A DNA stretch of 64,000 bases from Variovorax paradoxus (lineage in GTDB: Bacteria > Pseudomonadota > Gammaproteobacteria > Burkholderiales > Burkholderiaceae_C), in the NCBI RefSeq assembly GCF_022009635.1, contig NZ_CP091716.1, forward strand, positions 4,231,001-4,295,000. The letters are read 5' to 3'. Below the pieces are notes generated by a model. It had not been told where the DNA came from and ran no database searches. It was given only the letters and a program-made list of their open reading frames with translations. Positions 8,635 to 16,222 of the stretch are shown here, piece by piece. Both the position numbers and the translations under genes were made by a program. Every line of letters begins with the position of its first letter. Position 1 is the first letter of the stretch.

Positions 8635-9332
8635 GCGGGCCTCCCCTGGCGGCGTGCCGTCCATGCCGCCAGCAGCTCGATCGCGCCGATGGTCGCGATG
8701 TACAGCAGCGTCGCGAAGCCGAAGGCCTGGAAAGTCTTGAAGGTCTCGGCCTCCACCTGCCGCGAGGCGTACGACAGCTCGACCAGCCCCACCGCCATCG
8801 CAAGCGAGGTGTTCTTGACGATGTTCATGTACTGCCCCAGCAGCGGCGGCAGCGCGATGCGCAGGGCCTGCGGCAGCACCACCTGCGACATCACCTGCGC
8901 GCGCGTGAAGCCCAGCGCGGAAGCCGCCAGAGCCTGCCCGGCGGGCACGCCGCGAATGCCGGAGCGGATGTCTTCGCCCACATAGGCCGCCGCGTAGAGC
9001 GTGAGCCCGACCAGCGCCGACAGCAGCTCGAAAGACAGCACGTGTCCGGCATAGACCCATTCGCGCACCGCTTCGGGCAGCACCGCCGGCGCGCCGAAGT
9101 ACCAGAAGAAAAGCTGCACCAGCAGCGGCGTGTTGCGGAACAGCGAGACATACGCGCCGGTCGCGCGCAGCAGCGCCGGCCGGCTCGACGAGCGTCCGGC
9201 GGCAATGAAGACGCCGAGCACCGTGGCGCCCGCCGACACCAGCAGCGAAACCCACAGCGTCGTCAGCCAGCCATCGAGCAGCCAGCCCAGGTAACGGGGC
9301 GCGAGCAGTTGCTCGCGCAACAGGTCGATCAA
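8625..9332 (-). CDS. Polar amino acid ABC transporter permease, first subunit
   Basis: HAAT-family inner-membrane permease of 235 residues. It has an N-terminal TM segment (LTTLWVSLLVSAGATVLGV), the motif FFWYFGAPAVLPE typical of GltJ-like subunits, and the permease loop ASALGFTRAQVMSQVVLPQ near residue 140. It overlaps the next permease gene and lies 13 bp after the binding-protein gene. Together they form an amino acid uptake operon that lacks its ATPase. Confidence 0.92.
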   Translation of the reverse strand: MIDLLREQLLAPRYLGWLLDGWLTTLWVSLLVSAGATVLGVFIAAGRSSSRPALLRATGAYVSLFRNTPLLVQLFFWYFGAPAVLPEAVREWVYAGHVLSFELLSALVGLTLYAAAYVGEDIRSGIRGVPAGQALAASALGFTRAQVMSQVVLPQALRIALPPLLGQYMNIVKNTSLAMAVGLVELSYASRQVEAETFKTFQAFGFATLLYIATIGAIELLAAWTARRQGRPAWR

Positions 9333-9345
9333 GGCTGCATCGGCC

Positions 9346-10179
9346 TCAGTTGGCCGCCACGCGCTGGTCGCCGATCTTCAGCAGGCGCGGCAGGGGCGCC
9401 TTGCTGTTGGGGCCGAACCAGGTGTCGTAGATGGCCAGCGCGCGACCGTTCTTTTCGCTGTCGACCAGCCAGGTGTTCAGCGCCTCGAGCAATCGCGCCT
9501 CTCCCTTGGGCACGGCGGCGCCAAGATATTCCTTCGATACGGTGATCGGCGGGATCTCGTATTTTTCCTTGTCGGGAATCGCGTTCCACTGCGCCGTGAG
9601 CTTCACGCCGTCGTTGGTGATGGCCTGCACGTTGCCGTTGCGCAGCGCGGCCAGCGCGAAGGGCGAATCGTCATACAGCACCACCTTGGCGTCGGGGTAG
9701 TTCTTGCGCAGGTTCGACTCCATGGTCGTGCCCTTCTCGGTGCCGATGCGGATGTCCTTGATCTGCGCGGCGTCCTTCAGCACGCCCTTCTTTGCAAGGA
9801 ACTGCTGGCCCACCAGGAAGTACGGCGTGGTGAAGTCGACGGCCTTGGCGCGCTCGTCGGTGATGGTGAAGCTCGCGAACACCACGTCGACCTTGCCCGA
9901 TGTCAGCAGCGGAATGCGGTTGGCCGGGTTGGTCGGCACCAGCTCGATCTTCACGCCCAGGCTTTTGGCGAACTCTGTCGCCAGGTCGATGTCGTGGCCC
10001 ACCTGCTTCTTGCTGGCCGGGTCGATGTAGCCGAACGGCGGGTTGCCGTCGAACGCGGCCACGCGCAGCACGCCGGCCTTCCTGACGTCGTCGAGCCGGT
10101 CGGCCCACGCGGCGCCGCCGAGGGTGAAGGAGCCGATGGCCAGCGCCAGGCTCGTCACGATGAATTTGTTGCGGCTCAT
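9346..10179 (-). CDS. Amino acid ABC transporter periplasmic binding protein
   Basis: Family 3 solute-binding protein of 277 residues, with a Sec signal peptide ending GGAAWA-DR near residue 26. The sequence VLRVAAFDGNPPFGYID and the motif GHDIDLATEFAKSLGVK are those of polar amino acid receptors, as is the later stretch DVVFASFTITDERAKAVDFT. The exact ligand is unresolved; glutamate/aspartate or a related acid is plausible. It is the first gene of the operon running to 7903. Confidence 0.93.
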   Translation of the reverse strand: MSRNKFIVTSLALAIGSFTLGGAAWADRLDDVRKAGVLRVAAFDGNPPFGYIDPASKKQVGHDIDLATEFAKSLGVKIELVPTNPANRIPLLTSGKVDVVFASFTITDERAKAVDFTTPYFLVGQQFLAKKGVLKDAAQIKDIRIGTEKGTTMESNLRKNYPDAKVVLYDDSPFALAALRNGNVQAITNDGVKLTAQWNAIPDKEKYEIPPITVSKEYLGAAVPKGEARLLEALNTWLVDSEKNGRALAIYDTWFGPNSKAPLPRLLKIGDQRVAAN

Positions 10180-10350
10180 GCCTGCCCTCCGGAAATATGA
10201 AAAGCCGCGACTCTAGGCAGCGCCGCCGCCCGCGCCAACGAAGCAATTTCCGCTTGCATATGCCCCACCGACTTGCGCATGAGCAAATGAAAAAACATTC
10301 GTGGCACAGCGTCGCCGCGCCTCCTACAGTCGCGGACTTTTGCCTGCGCC

Positions 10351-11322
10351 ATGCACCACATCCCTTCGCTCTCCCGCCGCCGGCTCCTGCAGGCCGGCGG
10401 TGCCGCCGCCATCGCCGCTACGGCCGCCCCTCTGTTCGCTCAAACCCGCACGCAGACGCTTCGCATCGGCTACCAGAAGTTCAACACGCTCAACATCCTC
10501 AAGGGCACCGGCCAGCTCGAGAAGGCGCTGGCGCCTGCGGGCGTGAAGGTCGAATGGAGCGAGTTCCTCGGCGGCAGCCAGCTGTCGGAAGCGCTGGCCG
10601 CCGGCGCCATCGACTTCGGCCATGCCTCGGACGGCATCGGCGTGTTCCAGCAGGCCAGCGGCAAGGGCCTGGCCTACCTCGCCGCGGAAAGCCCCTACCC
10701 CGGCGGCGTCGGCTTCCTGGTGCCGCGCGATTCGCCGATCCGCGGCGTGCGCGACCTCAAGGGCAAGAAGGTGGTCACCGGTCGCGGCTACAACACGCAG
10801 TACGTGCTGATCCGCGCGCTCGAGGCGGCGGGCCTGCGCTACGAGGACATCGAACCGGTCTACATCCTCACCGCCTCCGACACCATCGCCGCCTACCAGT
10901 CGGGCAGCGTCGCGGCCATCGGCCTGTGGGACCCGTTCCTGGCCGCCGCGCAGCTGGCCACCGACTCGCGCCTGCTGTTCGACGGCGCGGGCCTGAGCGG
11001 CAACCGCACCTACCATTTCGCGCAGCCCGGCTTCGCGCGCGCCAACCAGGAAGTGCTGCGCACCGTGTTCGCCGAACTGCGCAAGGCCAACGAATGGGCG
11101 CAGGCTCACCCGGCCGAGGTGGTGGCCACGCTGGCGCCGCAGCTCAAGGTCGAGCCCAAGGTGCTGGCGCTGGCGACCGAACGGCGGCAATATGGCGTGG
11201 TCGCGCTCACGCCCGCCATCGCCCGAGAACAGCAGGGACTGGCCGACGTGTTCGCGCAACTCAAGCTCATTCCCAAGCCCATCGAGGTGAAGGACGCCTT
11301 CCTCGACCTGAACCTCGTCTGA
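10351..11322 (+). CDS. Aliphatic sulfonate-type ABC binding protein (SsuA-like), orphan
   Basis: Periplasmic binding protein of 323 residues in the sulfonate/taurine/nitrate (NMT1/SsuA) family. The N-terminus SRRRLLQAGGAAAIAATA is a Tat-type twin-arginine signal. Family motifs are LRIGYQKFNTLNILKG, EFLGGSQLSEALAAGAIDFG and YEDIEPVYILTASDTIAAYQ. It has the same build as the two binding proteins of the ssu operon (45892-46866 and 48905-49861), but here there is no permease or ATPase, only amine oxidase and PanE-like genes downstream. It probably shares the SsuBC transporter, by inference. It is transcribed divergently from the amino acid transporter. Confidence 0.92.
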   Translation: MHHIPSLSRRRLLQAGGAAAIAATAAPLFAQTRTQTLRIGYQKFNTLNILKGTGQLEKALAPAGVKVEWSEFLGGSQLSEALAAGAIDFGHASDGIGVFQQASGKGLAYLAAESPYPGGVGFLVPRDSPIRGVRDLKGKKVVTGRGYNTQYVLIRALEAAGLRYEDIEPVYILTASDTIAAYQSGSVAAIGLWDPFLAAAQLATDSRLLFDGAGLSGNRTYHFAQPGFARANQEVLRTVFAELRKANEWAQAHPAEVVATLAPQLKVEPKVLALATERRQYGVVALTPAIAREQQGLADVFAQLKLIPKPIEVKDAFLDLNLV

Positions 11323-11344
11323 AGCTCCACCCGCACACCTTCAC

Positions 11345-12568
11345 GTGACACAGTCCTCCCACTACGACGTCATCGTCGTCGGCCTTGGCGCCCTGGGCGC
11401 CGCGACGCTCTACCAACTCTCGCAGCGCGGCGCGCGCGTGCTCGGCATCGACCAGTTCGCGCCACCGCACGACCTGGGCTCCTCGCACGGCGATTCGCGC
11501 ATCACCCGGCTGGCCATCGGCGAAGGCGACGACTACGTGCCTTTCGTGCAGCGCTCGCATGCCATCTGGCGTGAGCTCGAGGCGCGCACCGGCAAGCCGC
11601 TGATGACAACCACCAGCGGCCTCGTGCTGGCGCCGCGCGACCGCGTGGCCGAGCACCACGGCAAGTCCGACTTCGTGCGCCGCACCATCGCCTGCGCGGA
11701 GCGCTTCGGCATCGCGCATGAGGTGCTCGATGCGGCCGGCATCCGCGCGCGCTTTCCGCAGTTCAACCTGCAGGGCGACGAGATCGGCTATCACGAGCGC
11801 GACGCCGGCTTCGTGCGGCCCGAAGACGCCATCGGCGCGCAACTGGCCGTGGCCCGCGCCTCGGGCGCGCAGACGCGCACCGGCGAGCGCGTGCGCGCCG
11901 TCGAGCCCGTGGGCAACGGCGACACCGTGCGCGTGCGCACGGACACCGCCAGCTTCACCGCCGACCGCGTCGTGGTCTCGGCCGGCGCATGGCTGCCCGA
12001 GTTCCTGGGCGAACAGGCGCGCGCCGACTGGCAGGCGTGGCAAGGCGACTTCTCGGTGCACCGCCAGGTGATGCACTGGTTCGACGCAGGCAACGCCGCC
12101 GCCGACTTCGCGCCCGGCCGCTTCCCCATCTTCATCTGGATGTTCGGCGACGCGCCGGAAGACTACATGTACGGCTTCCCAGCCTCCGACCCGGCGCAGC
12201 CCGCGCTCAAGGTCGCGACCGAGCAGTACGTGGCATCGACCACGCCGGACGCCATCGACCGCACCGTGAGCCCCGAAGAAAGCGCCGCCATGTACCGCGA
12301 CCGCGTGGCGGGCCGCTTTCCGCAGATCCACGGGCGCGCGCTCAAGGCCCGCGCCTGCATGTACACCGTGACGCCCGACCGCCGCTTCGTGATCGACACG
12401 CTCGACGGCCTGCCCAACGTGCTCGTCGCCTCGGCGTGCTCGGGCCACGGCTTCAAGCATTCGGCCGGGCTGGGCGACGCCATCGCCGACCATGTACTGG
12501 GCCGCGAGAGCGCGCTCGACCTGCGCCCCTTTTCCCGCCAGCGGCTGCTGGACAACGCGCCGGCCTGA
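11345..12568 (+). CDS. solA: N-methyl amino acid oxidase (SolA / monomeric sarcosine oxidase family)
   Basis: FAD-dependent oxidase that demethylates secondary amines such as sarcosine or N-methyltryptophan, releasing formaldehyde and hydrogen peroxide. It has 407 residues, slightly longer than usual. It starts at GTG (MTQSSHYDVIVVGLGALGA), with dinucleotide-binding GLGALG at 13-18. GSSHGDSRITRLA is the family FAD motif. Cys338 in ACMYTVTPDRRFVID corresponds to the Cys that holds FAD covalently, and SACSGHGFKHSAGLG near the C-terminus is conserved. It follows the sulfonate-type binding protein by 22 bp, perhaps in one unit. Confidence 0.9.
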   Translation: MTQSSHYDVIVVGLGALGAATLYQLSQRGARVLGIDQFAPPHDLGSSHGDSRITRLAIGEGDDYVPFVQRSHAIWRELEARTGKPLMTTTSGLVLAPRDRVAEHHGKSDFVRRTIACAERFGIAHEVLDAAGIRARFPQFNLQGDEIGYHERDAGFVRPEDAIGAQLAVARASGAQTRTGERVRAVEPVGNGDTVRVRTDTASFTADRVVVSAGAWLPEFLGEQARADWQAWQGDFSVHRQVMHWFDAGNAAADFAPGRFPIFIWMFGDAPEDYMYGFPASDPAQPALKVATEQYVASTTPDAIDRTVSPEESAAMYRDRVAGRFPQIHGRALKARACMYTVTPDRRFVIDTLDGLPNVLVASACSGHGFKHSAGLGDAIADHVLGRESALDLRPFSRQRLLDNAPA

Positions 12569-12640
12569 GGCGGCGCGGCGCAATCCCGGGCATCATCGCC
12601 GTCGATCTTTTTGGTTCGACTGATTCAGGAGCGATACGCG

Positions 12641-13573
12641 ATGAGATTTCTGGTGGTGGGTGCCGGCGCACTCGGTGGTTATTTCGGCGGCCGTCTGCTG
12701 GAGGCGGGACGCGACGTCACCTTCCTGCTGCGCCCGCGCCGCGCGGCGCAGCTCGCCAAGACCGGGCTGGTGGTGCAGAGCCCGTTCGGCAACCTGCAGC
12801 TTCCCGCGCCCAGGCATGTGCTGGCGGACGGCATCGACGGGCCCTACGACGTGGTCATCGCCGGCAGCAAGGCCTATGACCTCGAATCGACCATGGACTC
12901 GTTCGCCCCCGCGGTCGGGCCGAACACGGTGATCCTTCCGCTGCTCAACGGCATGAAGCACATCGACACCCTGGCCGCGCGCTTCGGCGAAGAGCGGGTG
13001 CTGGGCGGGCTTTGCATGATCTCCGCCACGCTGGACGACGAAGGCCGCGTGCTGCACCTGAACGACACGCACGGCCTGAGCTACGGCGAGCGCGCCGGCG
13101 GCCGCTCGGCGCGCGTCGACGCCATCGCAGCGCAATTCGCCGGCGCGAAGTTCGACGGCAACGCGAGCGAGACCATCTCGCAGGACATGTGGGAGAAGTG
13201 GGTCTTCATCGCCTCGGCGGCGGGCCTCACCAGCCTGATGCGCGCCTCCATCGGCGACATCATGGCGGCGGGCGGCGAAGACGTGGCGCTGTCGATCTTC
13301 GGCGAATGCTGCGCCATCGCCGAACACAACGGCTTCGCGCCGCGCCCGGCGGCCGTGCAGCGCGGCCGCGCCATCATGACCGCCGCCGGCTCGCCGATGA
13401 CGGCATCGATGTACAAGGACATCGTGCGCGGTGCGCAAGTGGAAGCCGATCACATCGTCGGCGACCTGCTGGGCCGCGCGGCGCCGGGGCATGCCGCGAC
13501 GCCTTCGGTGCTGCGCACGGCGTATGTCCATCTCAAGGCCTATGAGGCCCAGCGCGCCCGCGCGGCGGGCTGA
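12641..13573 (+). CDS. Ketopantoate reductase family protein (PanE/ApbA)
   Basis: NADPH-dependent 2-dehydropantoate 2-reductase family, 310 residues. The Rossmann loop is MRFLVVGAGALGGYFGGRLL. PLLNGMKHIDTLAARFGEERVLGG and ISQDMWEKWVFIASAAGLTSLMR are family motifs; the Lys of EKW and the Glu of VEADHIVGDLLGR in the C-terminal half are probable active-site residues. The start ATG at 12641 has CAGGAGC 9 nt upstream. It may be the pantothenate enzyme or one of the many paralogs of unknown substrate. The next gene begins 4 bp after its stop. Confidence 0.88.
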   Translation: MRFLVVGAGALGGYFGGRLLEAGRDVTFLLRPRRAAQLAKTGLVVQSPFGNLQLPAPRHVLADGIDGPYDVVIAGSKAYDLESTMDSFAPAVGPNTVILPLLNGMKHIDTLAARFGEERVLGGLCMISATLDDEGRVLHLNDTHGLSYGERAGGRSARVDAIAAQFAGAKFDGNASETISQDMWEKWVFIASAAGLTSLMRASIGDIMAAGGEDVALSIFGECCAIAEHNGFAPRPAAVQRGRAIMTAAGSPMTASMYKDIVRGAQVEADHIVGDLLGRAAPGHAATPSVLRTAYVHLKAYEAQRARAAG

Positions 13574-13577
13574 CGCG

Positions 13578-14273
13578 GTGCCGCACGCCATCGCCTTCCT
13601 TCACACGGCGCGGGCCCACGTTCCGACCTTCGAACGGCTGCTGGGCGAAGCCGCGCCGGGCATGCCTGCCCGCCATGTGGTGCGCGAAGACCTGCTTGCC
13701 GATGCACGCGCCTTCGGCGTTTCCAACGCGGCGTTGGTCGCCCGTGTTCATACAGCCATGCAGGAAGCCGCTTCAGCCGGCGCCAGGGTCGTGGCGTGCA
13801 CCTGCTCGACCATCGGTGGCATCGCCGAAGACACGCCGACGCACGGCCGATTCCGGGCCCTTCGCATCGACCGCGCCATGGCCGACCGCGCCGTGCGCAC
13901 CGGTCCGCGCGTGCTGGTCGCCGCCGCGCTCGAGAGCACGCTGGCGCCGACCGTCGACCTGGTGCTGTCCGCGGCTTCGGACGCGGGTGTGCGGGTTGAG
14001 CCGGAGCAATTGCTGATCGCCGATGCATGGCCCCATTTCGAAGCCGGCGACATCGCCCGCTATGCGGACACAGTGGCCGCCGCCATTCGCAAGGCGGCCA
14101 GCTCGGCCGATGTGGTGGTGCTGGCCCAGGCCTCGATGGCGCCTGCTGCGACGCTGCTCGCCGACCTGAGCATCGAGGTACTCAGCAGCCCCGCGCCGGG
14201 CGTGGCGAATGTTGCGGCTGCGGCTGCGGCTGCGGCTGCGGCTGCGGCTGCGGCTGCGGCTGCCGGACGCTAA
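13578..14273 (+). CDS. Asp/Glu racemase-superfamily protein with polyalanine tail
   Basis: Member of the Asp/Glu racemase fold, 231 residues, starting at GTG 4 bp after the PanE-like gene. The first-half catalytic region is VVACTCSTIGG, with Cys74 and Cys76. In the second half, where racemases have a second Cys, it reads VVVLAQASMAPAATLL, with no Cys. A one-Cys enzyme of this fold is unlikely to racemise and could be a decarboxylase or lyase, or a different activity. The last residues are 17 alanines encoded by a perfect (GCGGCT)8 repeat plus GCC, then Gly-Arg-stop. The function is not assigned. Confidence 0.75.
   Translation: MPHAIAFLHTARAHVPTFERLLGEAAPGMPARHVVREDLLADARAFGVSNAALVARVHTAMQEAASAGARVVACTCSTIGGIAEDTPTHGRFRALRIDRAMADRAVRTGPRVLVAAALESTLAPTVDLVLSAASDAGVRVEPEQLLIADAWPHFEAGDIARYADTVAAAIRKAASSADVVVLAQASMAPAATLLADLSIEVLSSPAPGVANVAAAAAAAAAAAAAAAAAGR
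14214..14261 (+). repeat. (GCGGCT)8 hexanucleotide microsatellite
   Basis: Eight perfect tandem copies of GCGGCT at the 3' end of the racemase-like gene, encoding Ala-Ala per unit. Because the unit is six bases, slippage would change the alanine tail by two residues without shifting the frame. Confidence 0.95.
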
Positions 14274-14663
14274 TGCTCGTCAACGATCTCACCGCTCAAA
14301 TCTGAAACCGCATGGCTCAACAAGATATCACTTAGTTGCTTCTCGATGCCCCTCCTCGGCAAGCGCATTGACGACCCCATCGCCATCCGGCTTGCGGAAG
14401 CCCTTGGCAATAAGTCATTCAAGAACGTCACACCAGTCGACGGTGCGAGTCTCGGCAGTGACAAGCTCGGCATCAAAGTCGGGGCCAGCGCAAGCCGATC
14501 CCATTTCGACCGGATCGCACCGAGGTATGCGGAAAGGCTGCGGCCATGGCACCACGGGAAGATTCGCTCGATGGCTTGATTGGCCGGATGAATTGAGCAC
14601 CGCGTAGGCCAAAGCGTGCCGGCTCATCCGCTGGATCACATGCACCACGCCTGACGGCCTCAT
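14274..14663. other. Low-quality intergenic stretch, possible coding remnants
   Basis: About 390 bp without a convincing gene. A plus-strand ORF at 14346-14579 (77 residues, MPLLGKRIDDPIAIRLAEAL onward) has an opening that reads like the start of a small cytoplasmic immunity-type protein, but it has no ribosome-binding site and its end (RPWHHGKIRSMA) looks unlike a folded protein. Minus-strand frames contain other short patches. It is best read as decayed DNA between the racemase-like gene and the RHS island. Confidence 0.4.
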
Positions 14664-15001
14664 TTAGGCCTCCACCCAAGGCTCACTGCCCTTGCCGGTA
14701 ACGGCCAGCAGGCGTCTGGCCACTTGGTCATACCAGCCGTCGTCCACGTTCGTGAAAAATGCCGTCCGCCGAGGGAGCCGTAGAGGTCAGGATGACTTCC
14801 GAAGACTGAATGCTCTTAGACCCACTGGCGTTCATATGCCTCGACAACTGCACGGTCCGCTCCAGTCACTCGCTGGCAGCCGAGTCGACGCTGCCGCGTT
14901 CCGAATGCGACGATGCCCCTTGATTGGGGGCAACTCGATAAGGAGATCGATCCGGTCGCGCTGCAAAGCATTAGCCAAATGCTCGACGCACACTTCATAG
15001 A
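14664..15001 (-). pseudogene. Frameshifted remnant of a small protein gene downstream of the RHS locus
   Basis: Three protein-like patches lie in order on the minus strand but in different frames: YEVCVEHLANALQRDRIDLL near 15000-14940, HSVFGSHPDLYGSLGG near 14815-14770, and FTNVDDGWYDQVARRLL continuing GKGSEPWVEA to a stop at 14664. The changes of frame and lack of a start codon mean the gene is broken. Its place, just downstream of an RHS gene and a small membrane protein, suggests an old orphan immunity gene. That function is inferred from position; the family is not recognised. Confidence 0.55.
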
Positions 15002-15006
15002 GTATC

Positions 15007-15336
15007 CTAATTTTTAGGCGATAGCGTTATTAAAAACAAGTTCATCATCCAAAATCCACTCACAAAAATTATTACCAAACCGAGCAAGCCAATGATAAAC
15101 ATCCTAGGCGTTCTATGCGATCGACTACGAAGCAATAGCACCAAGAGGTTTGGCAGGCATACAAAAATCACAGAAAATGCCAGGACCTGAAGAACAAGCG
15201 CCGCATTAGCCATTAAACTCAAGAACGCTCGAAAATGCTGCCTCAAAAAAGACACTTGATCTAGCGCAAAGATCAACAGGCAAACAATAAAAAATATATA
15301 TTCCGCAAATTCCAAACCTCGATATGACTTTTTCAT
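15007..15336 (-). CDS. Small membrane protein, candidate immunity protein
   Basis: A 109-residue protein from ATG 15336 (MKKSYRGLEFAEYI); longer starts at 15348 and 15354 are possible but lack a ribosome-binding site, whereas GATGAGA lies before 15336. It has three hydrophobic segments: about residues 10-27, 42-70 (LMANAALVLQVLAFSVIFVC region) and 80-102. Base composition is clearly AT-richer than the chromosome, matching the putative toxin ORF just upstream (15368-16222). No homology is recognised. The position immediately after an RHS toxin module, and the membrane location, fit an immunity protein against a toxin acting at the envelope. This is inference. Confidence 0.6.
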   Translation of the reverse strand: MKKSYRGLEFAEYIFFIVCLLIFALDQVSFLRQHFRAFLSLMANAALVLQVLAFSVIFVCLPNLLVLLLRSRSHRTPRMFIIGLLGLVIIFVSGFWMMNLFLITLSPKN

Positions 15337-15367
15337 TTCAAATCTCATCTTCATGAAACGCAAAAAA

Positions 15368-16222
15368 TCAATCTCTTATTTTTACCAAAAAATCACTTTG
15401 GCGCCCAGCTTGCCAAGTTATTTTCAAAGGAAGTAACCCTACTAAGTTGAACTCCCTTGCCAAACCTTGCTTATGAAATGCAGCCATAAAATCGTCTTTA
15501 ACATCCACCCCAAAGGAGGTAAATTCTTGCCCGTTATTCCAATTATAAGGATCAAAGTAATGTAAATCAAAATTCATTGAAAAACTATTTCCAGTTCTTA
15601 CCACGGTGGCATTTGACCATCCAGAAAAAGTGCCGCTTGCACGCATCCAATTCTCATCACCCGAGAACCGCCTTTGCTCCATGCGCTGAGAAGAAAATGA
15701 AAGCGGGATGCCCTCAACAGCATTATCGGAGGCAAAATTCATTGCGGCATTTTGCTGCGACAGATAAAAATCTCTCCCTGCGTCAGTTGTCTCAACAATT
15801 CGCTGCAAATTTACCCTGTAATCAAGCCCGGTGTTTCCGAAATAGTGCCTCAGATGATCTGCAGCATCCGGATAAATAAGTCTTGCATAAGGAAGTATGG
15901 TCTGCTCTACAAATCCCTTTTTAAAATAAGAAGAGATTTCAGGTGTCTCGGATCCCCACTGCCCACTGCCAAGATCTACTCTCTTTTTTGGGCCAGAAGA
16001 TCCTAAAACAAAAGCGGGAGCAATATCATCCGAATCCCCCGCGCTTGTCACTACACGGGCCGTGCCACGGTCTCGAGGAAAAGGCATCAATTCATTTTTA
16101 TCTTTTTTTCCATCAACCACCCGAGCCCACTCCCCTTGCTTAAGAACATCGTCTATAAACCCAACTTTAATAAGCGAAAAATTATCAGCCCCCCCCTGAT
16201 TTCCAATAAATTCCATAGCCAT
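15368..16222 (-). CDS. Putative RHS-associated C-terminal toxin domain
   Basis: A 284-residue open frame with low GC, in the same frame as the RHS core gene but separated from it by the module at 16185-17216, which lies in another frame. It can be read in two ways: as the C-terminal toxin tip of the RHS polyprotein joined across a G8 tract at 16189-16196, or as its own gene from ATG 16222 (MAMEFIGNQGG), which has AGAGGAA nine bases upstream. Conserved-looking features are NFDLHYFDPYNWNNGQ near residues 220-235 and AFHKQGLAREFNLVG near 249-263, rich in D, H, Y and W as in enzymatic toxins. There is no signal peptide. The activity is not known. A small membrane protein gene follows. Confidence 0.6.
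   Translation of the reverse strand: MAMEFIGNQGGADNFSLIKVGFIDDVLKQGEWARVVDGKKDKNELMPFPRDRGTARVVTSAGDSDDIAPAFVLGSSGPKKRVDLGSGQWGSETPEISSYFKKGFVEQTILPYARLIYPDAADHLRHYFGNTGLDYRVNLQRIVETTDAGRDFYLSQQNAAMNFASDNAVEGIPLSFSSQRMEQRRFSGDENWMRASGTFSGWSNATVVRTGNSFSMNFDLHYFDPYNWNNGQEFTSFGVDVKDDFMAAFHKQGLAREFNLVGLLPLKITWQAGRQSDFLVKIRD

Noticed and set aside
7903-9255. Single 450-codon frame covering both amino acid permeases
   Set aside because: Its first half is an out-of-frame reading of the upstream permease. The real gene starts at 8634, with a strong ribosome-binding site, so this is not a permease fusion.
14415-14663. 82-codon minus-strand ORF after the broken gene
   Set aside because: Its product has no domain-like character and lies in a decayed region; counted as remnant DNA instead.
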